64,000 nucleotides of DNA, from the NCBI GenBank assembly GCA_023254175.1, contig JALQYJ010000045.1, forward strand, positions 1 through 64,000, written 5' to 3'. Below are positions 62,677 to 64,000 of this stretch, piece by piece. This DNA is from Runella sp. GTDB lineage: Bacteria; Bacteroidota; Bacteroidia; Cytophagales; Spirosomataceae. Below the pieces are notes generated by a model. That model was not told where the DNA came from. It worked only from the letters and a program-made list of their open reading frames with translations, and ran no database searches. The position numbers and the translations under genes were made by a program. Position 1 is the first letter of the stretch, and each line of letters begins with the position of its first letter.

Positions 62677-64000
62677 ATGAAAAACGCCTTTTTGCTGTGT
62701 CTTTTGTTGATGGGGTCACTATGTGCCCAAACAACCTCCAAAAACTTGTTGATTGTTGCCCAAGACGGTTCTGGGGACTTTACGACGGTGCAGGAAGCAT
62801 TTAATGCTATTCCGCTCAATAATACGAAAGACGTGCTCATTCGTATCAAAAAAGGGGTTTACAAAGAAAAGCTGACCCTTGATTCAACTAAACACCATGT
62901 CACTATCATGGGAGAAGACCCCGAAACCACGGTTTTGACGTATGATGATTTTTCGGGAAAAATCAATCTACAAGGTGTTAAATTAGGCACGACTACTTCG
63001 ACCTCTACCCGCATTGTAGCCAACGATTTTACGGCTATCAATATCACCTTTGCCAACTCCGCTGGCCCCGTTGGTCAGGCCGTGGCTATGCTGGTCGATG
63101 GTGACCGTGCTCGTTTTATCAATTGTCGCTTTTTAGGATGTCAAGATACGCTCTATCCCAAACGAGAAGGAACGCGGCAGTATTACCAAAACTGCTATAT
63201 TGAAGGAACAGTTGATTTTATTTTTGGGTGGGCAACGGCCTATTTTCAACAATGCAACATACATTCAAAGTTGCAAGGTGGCTACTACACGGCAGCCTCT
63301 ACGCCGCAAGGGCAGGCCTACGGGTTTGTATTTAACGAATGTACACTCGATGGCGAATCGCCCGAGGGGAGTGTATATTTGGGAAGGCCGTGGCGAGATT
63401 ATGCCCAAACGGTGTTTTTGAACTGTACGATGTCGAACGTGGTGAAGCCCGAAGGTTGGCATAATTGGGATAAAACCTATGCCGAAAAAACCGCTTTTTA
63501 TGCCGAATATGGTTCAAAAGGTGCGGGTGCTATTGCCGCAAAACGAGTGTCGTGGTCAAAACAGTTGGCCGAAAGGGAAGTTCAAAGATATACTATTGGA
63601 AAGGTGCTTTCGGGTAAGGATAATTGGAGCCCGCAAGGTCCATTGTTAACTTTTGGCTTGACCAATGTCCCTGATACTTCGTTTAACGTACCCAAAGCTT
63701 TTTCTCAACTTCAAAAACAGTATCCAAAAGCCTCCGAAGTAGCGTTTTCGCTTCCGAATACGGTGGTCGAAGAGCGCAATCTAACTTATTGTTCTTTAGA
63801 GACTCGCAATTTGCAGTTGGATGTGTTTTATCCCAAAAGCAAGTCCAAGAAACCTCGTCCAGCGGTGTTGGTGATTCATGGTGGTGGCTGGCGTTCGGGT
63901 GACCGCACGCACCATGTACCTTTAGCGCAAAAATTAGCAGAACAAGGTTTGGTAGCTGTTACGGTAGAGTACCGCCTTTCGACCGAAGCATTGTACCCCG
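62677..64000 (+). CDS. Pectin methylesterase fused to an alpha/beta hydrolase (cut by window edge)
   Basis: At least 441 codons from the ATG at 62677. After a signal (MKNAFLLCLLLMGSLCAQ) comes a family CE8 pectinesterase right-handed helix (about 25-330) with all motifs: GVYKEKL, VGQAVAMLVDGD, CQDTLYPKREGT, TVDFIFGWA and VYLGRPWRDYAQTV. From about residue 370 an alpha/beta hydrolase begins, with LDVFYPKSKSKKPRPAVLV and the oxyanion loop IHGGGWRSGD; its nucleophile elbow is beyond the window. The pair would strip methyl and probably acetyl groups from pectin before PL10 acts. No stop is reached. Confidence 0.94.
   Translation, partial: MKNAFLLCLLLMGSLCAQTTSKNLLIVAQDGSGDFTTVQEAFNAIPLNNTKDVLIRIKKGVYKEKLTLDSTKHHVTIMGEDPETTVLTYDDFSGKINLQGVKLGTTTSTSTRIVANDFTAINITFANSAGPVGQAVAMLVDGDRARFINCRFLGCQDTLYPKREGTRQYYQNCYIEGTVDFIFGWATAYFQQCNIHSKLQGGYYTAASTPQGQAYGFVFNECTLDGESPEGSVYLGRPWRDYAQTVFLNCTMSNVVKPEGWHNWDKTYAEKTAFYAEYGSKGAGAIAAKRVSWSKQLAEREVQRYTIGKVLSGKDNWSPQGPLLTFGLTNVPDTSFNVPKAFSQLQKQYPKASEVAFSLPNTVVEERNLTYCSLETRNLQLDVFYPKSKSKKPRPAVLVIHGGGWRSGDRTHHVPLAQKLAEQGLVAVTVEYRLSTEALYP

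Noticed and set aside
1-64000. CRISPR array, phage or insertion sequence
   Set aside because: No regularly spaced repeats, transposase, integrase or phage structural genes were recognised.

Overview
This window looks like chromosomal DNA of a Bacteroidota bacterium, most likely of the order Cytophagales (Spirosomaceae or a near relative). The support is a SusC/SusD pair, a probable type IX secretion C-terminal domain on a CotH-like protein, menaquinone genes, class Ia ribonucleotide reductase, and several promoters of the Bacteroidota form TTG-N19/20-TAnnTTTG. No phage, insertion sequence, CRISPR array, rRNA or tRNA was recognised.

Layout. Positions 1-6036: start of nrdA (-), an xdhC-moeA pair (-) with a clear promoter, a LOG-family gene and a murE that stands alone. 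6213-18640: a fused FAD/Fe-S dehydrogenase, a small SRP RNA gene (ffs, -), menA, a TPR protein, AMP nucleosidase, an HsdR_N-like nuclease-fold protein, a CotH-like secreted protein, a Rieske lipoprotein, menE, an unknown gene and an orphan sensor kinase. 18708-23760: two Tat-exported TIM-barrel isomerases, a methyltransferase, an esterase and a polysaccharide deacetylase. 23815-28843: remains of an ECF sigma/FecR pair, a DctA-type transporter, ElaA, TatD, TcdA and a GntR/LacI-type regulator. 28861-34218: nuoKLMN (-) with its own promoter but without nuoA-J. 34477-41230: a decaying surface-glycan region with a flippase, a GT17-like transferase, a large membrane protein, neuA, and three broken genes. 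41264-54150: hemH, two G+C-richer glycosidase genes, gatB, an acyl-CoA dehydrogenase under a promoter flanked by twin operators, purN, a GNAT-like protein and a cell-wall amidase. 54211-64000: a pectin utilisation locus with a LacI regulator, a kduD remnant, kduI, susC, susD, a PL10 pectate lyase and a pectin methylesterase fused to an alpha/beta hydrolase that runs off the window.

How it fits together. The pectin locus is coherent. Extracellular or periplasmic esterase and lyase would de-esterify and cut pectin, SusCD would import the oligomers, and KduI would act on the resulting unsaturated uronate. The KduD step next to it has been lost by an internal deletion. MenA and MenE supply menaquinone to the respiratory chain that includes complex I.

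The most striking feature is gene decay. At least six loci (23.8, 34.5, 37.6-38.5, 41.0, 48.4-48.8 and 55.5 kb) carry recognisable frameshifted, stop-interrupted or internally deleted genes between intact housekeeping genes. No wholly new system was proven. The best leads are the twin-operator promoter at 49 kb, the unknown frameshifted gene at 34.5 kb, the 28-codon gene with its own promoter at 48.9 kb, and the esterase-hydrolase fusion at the right end.
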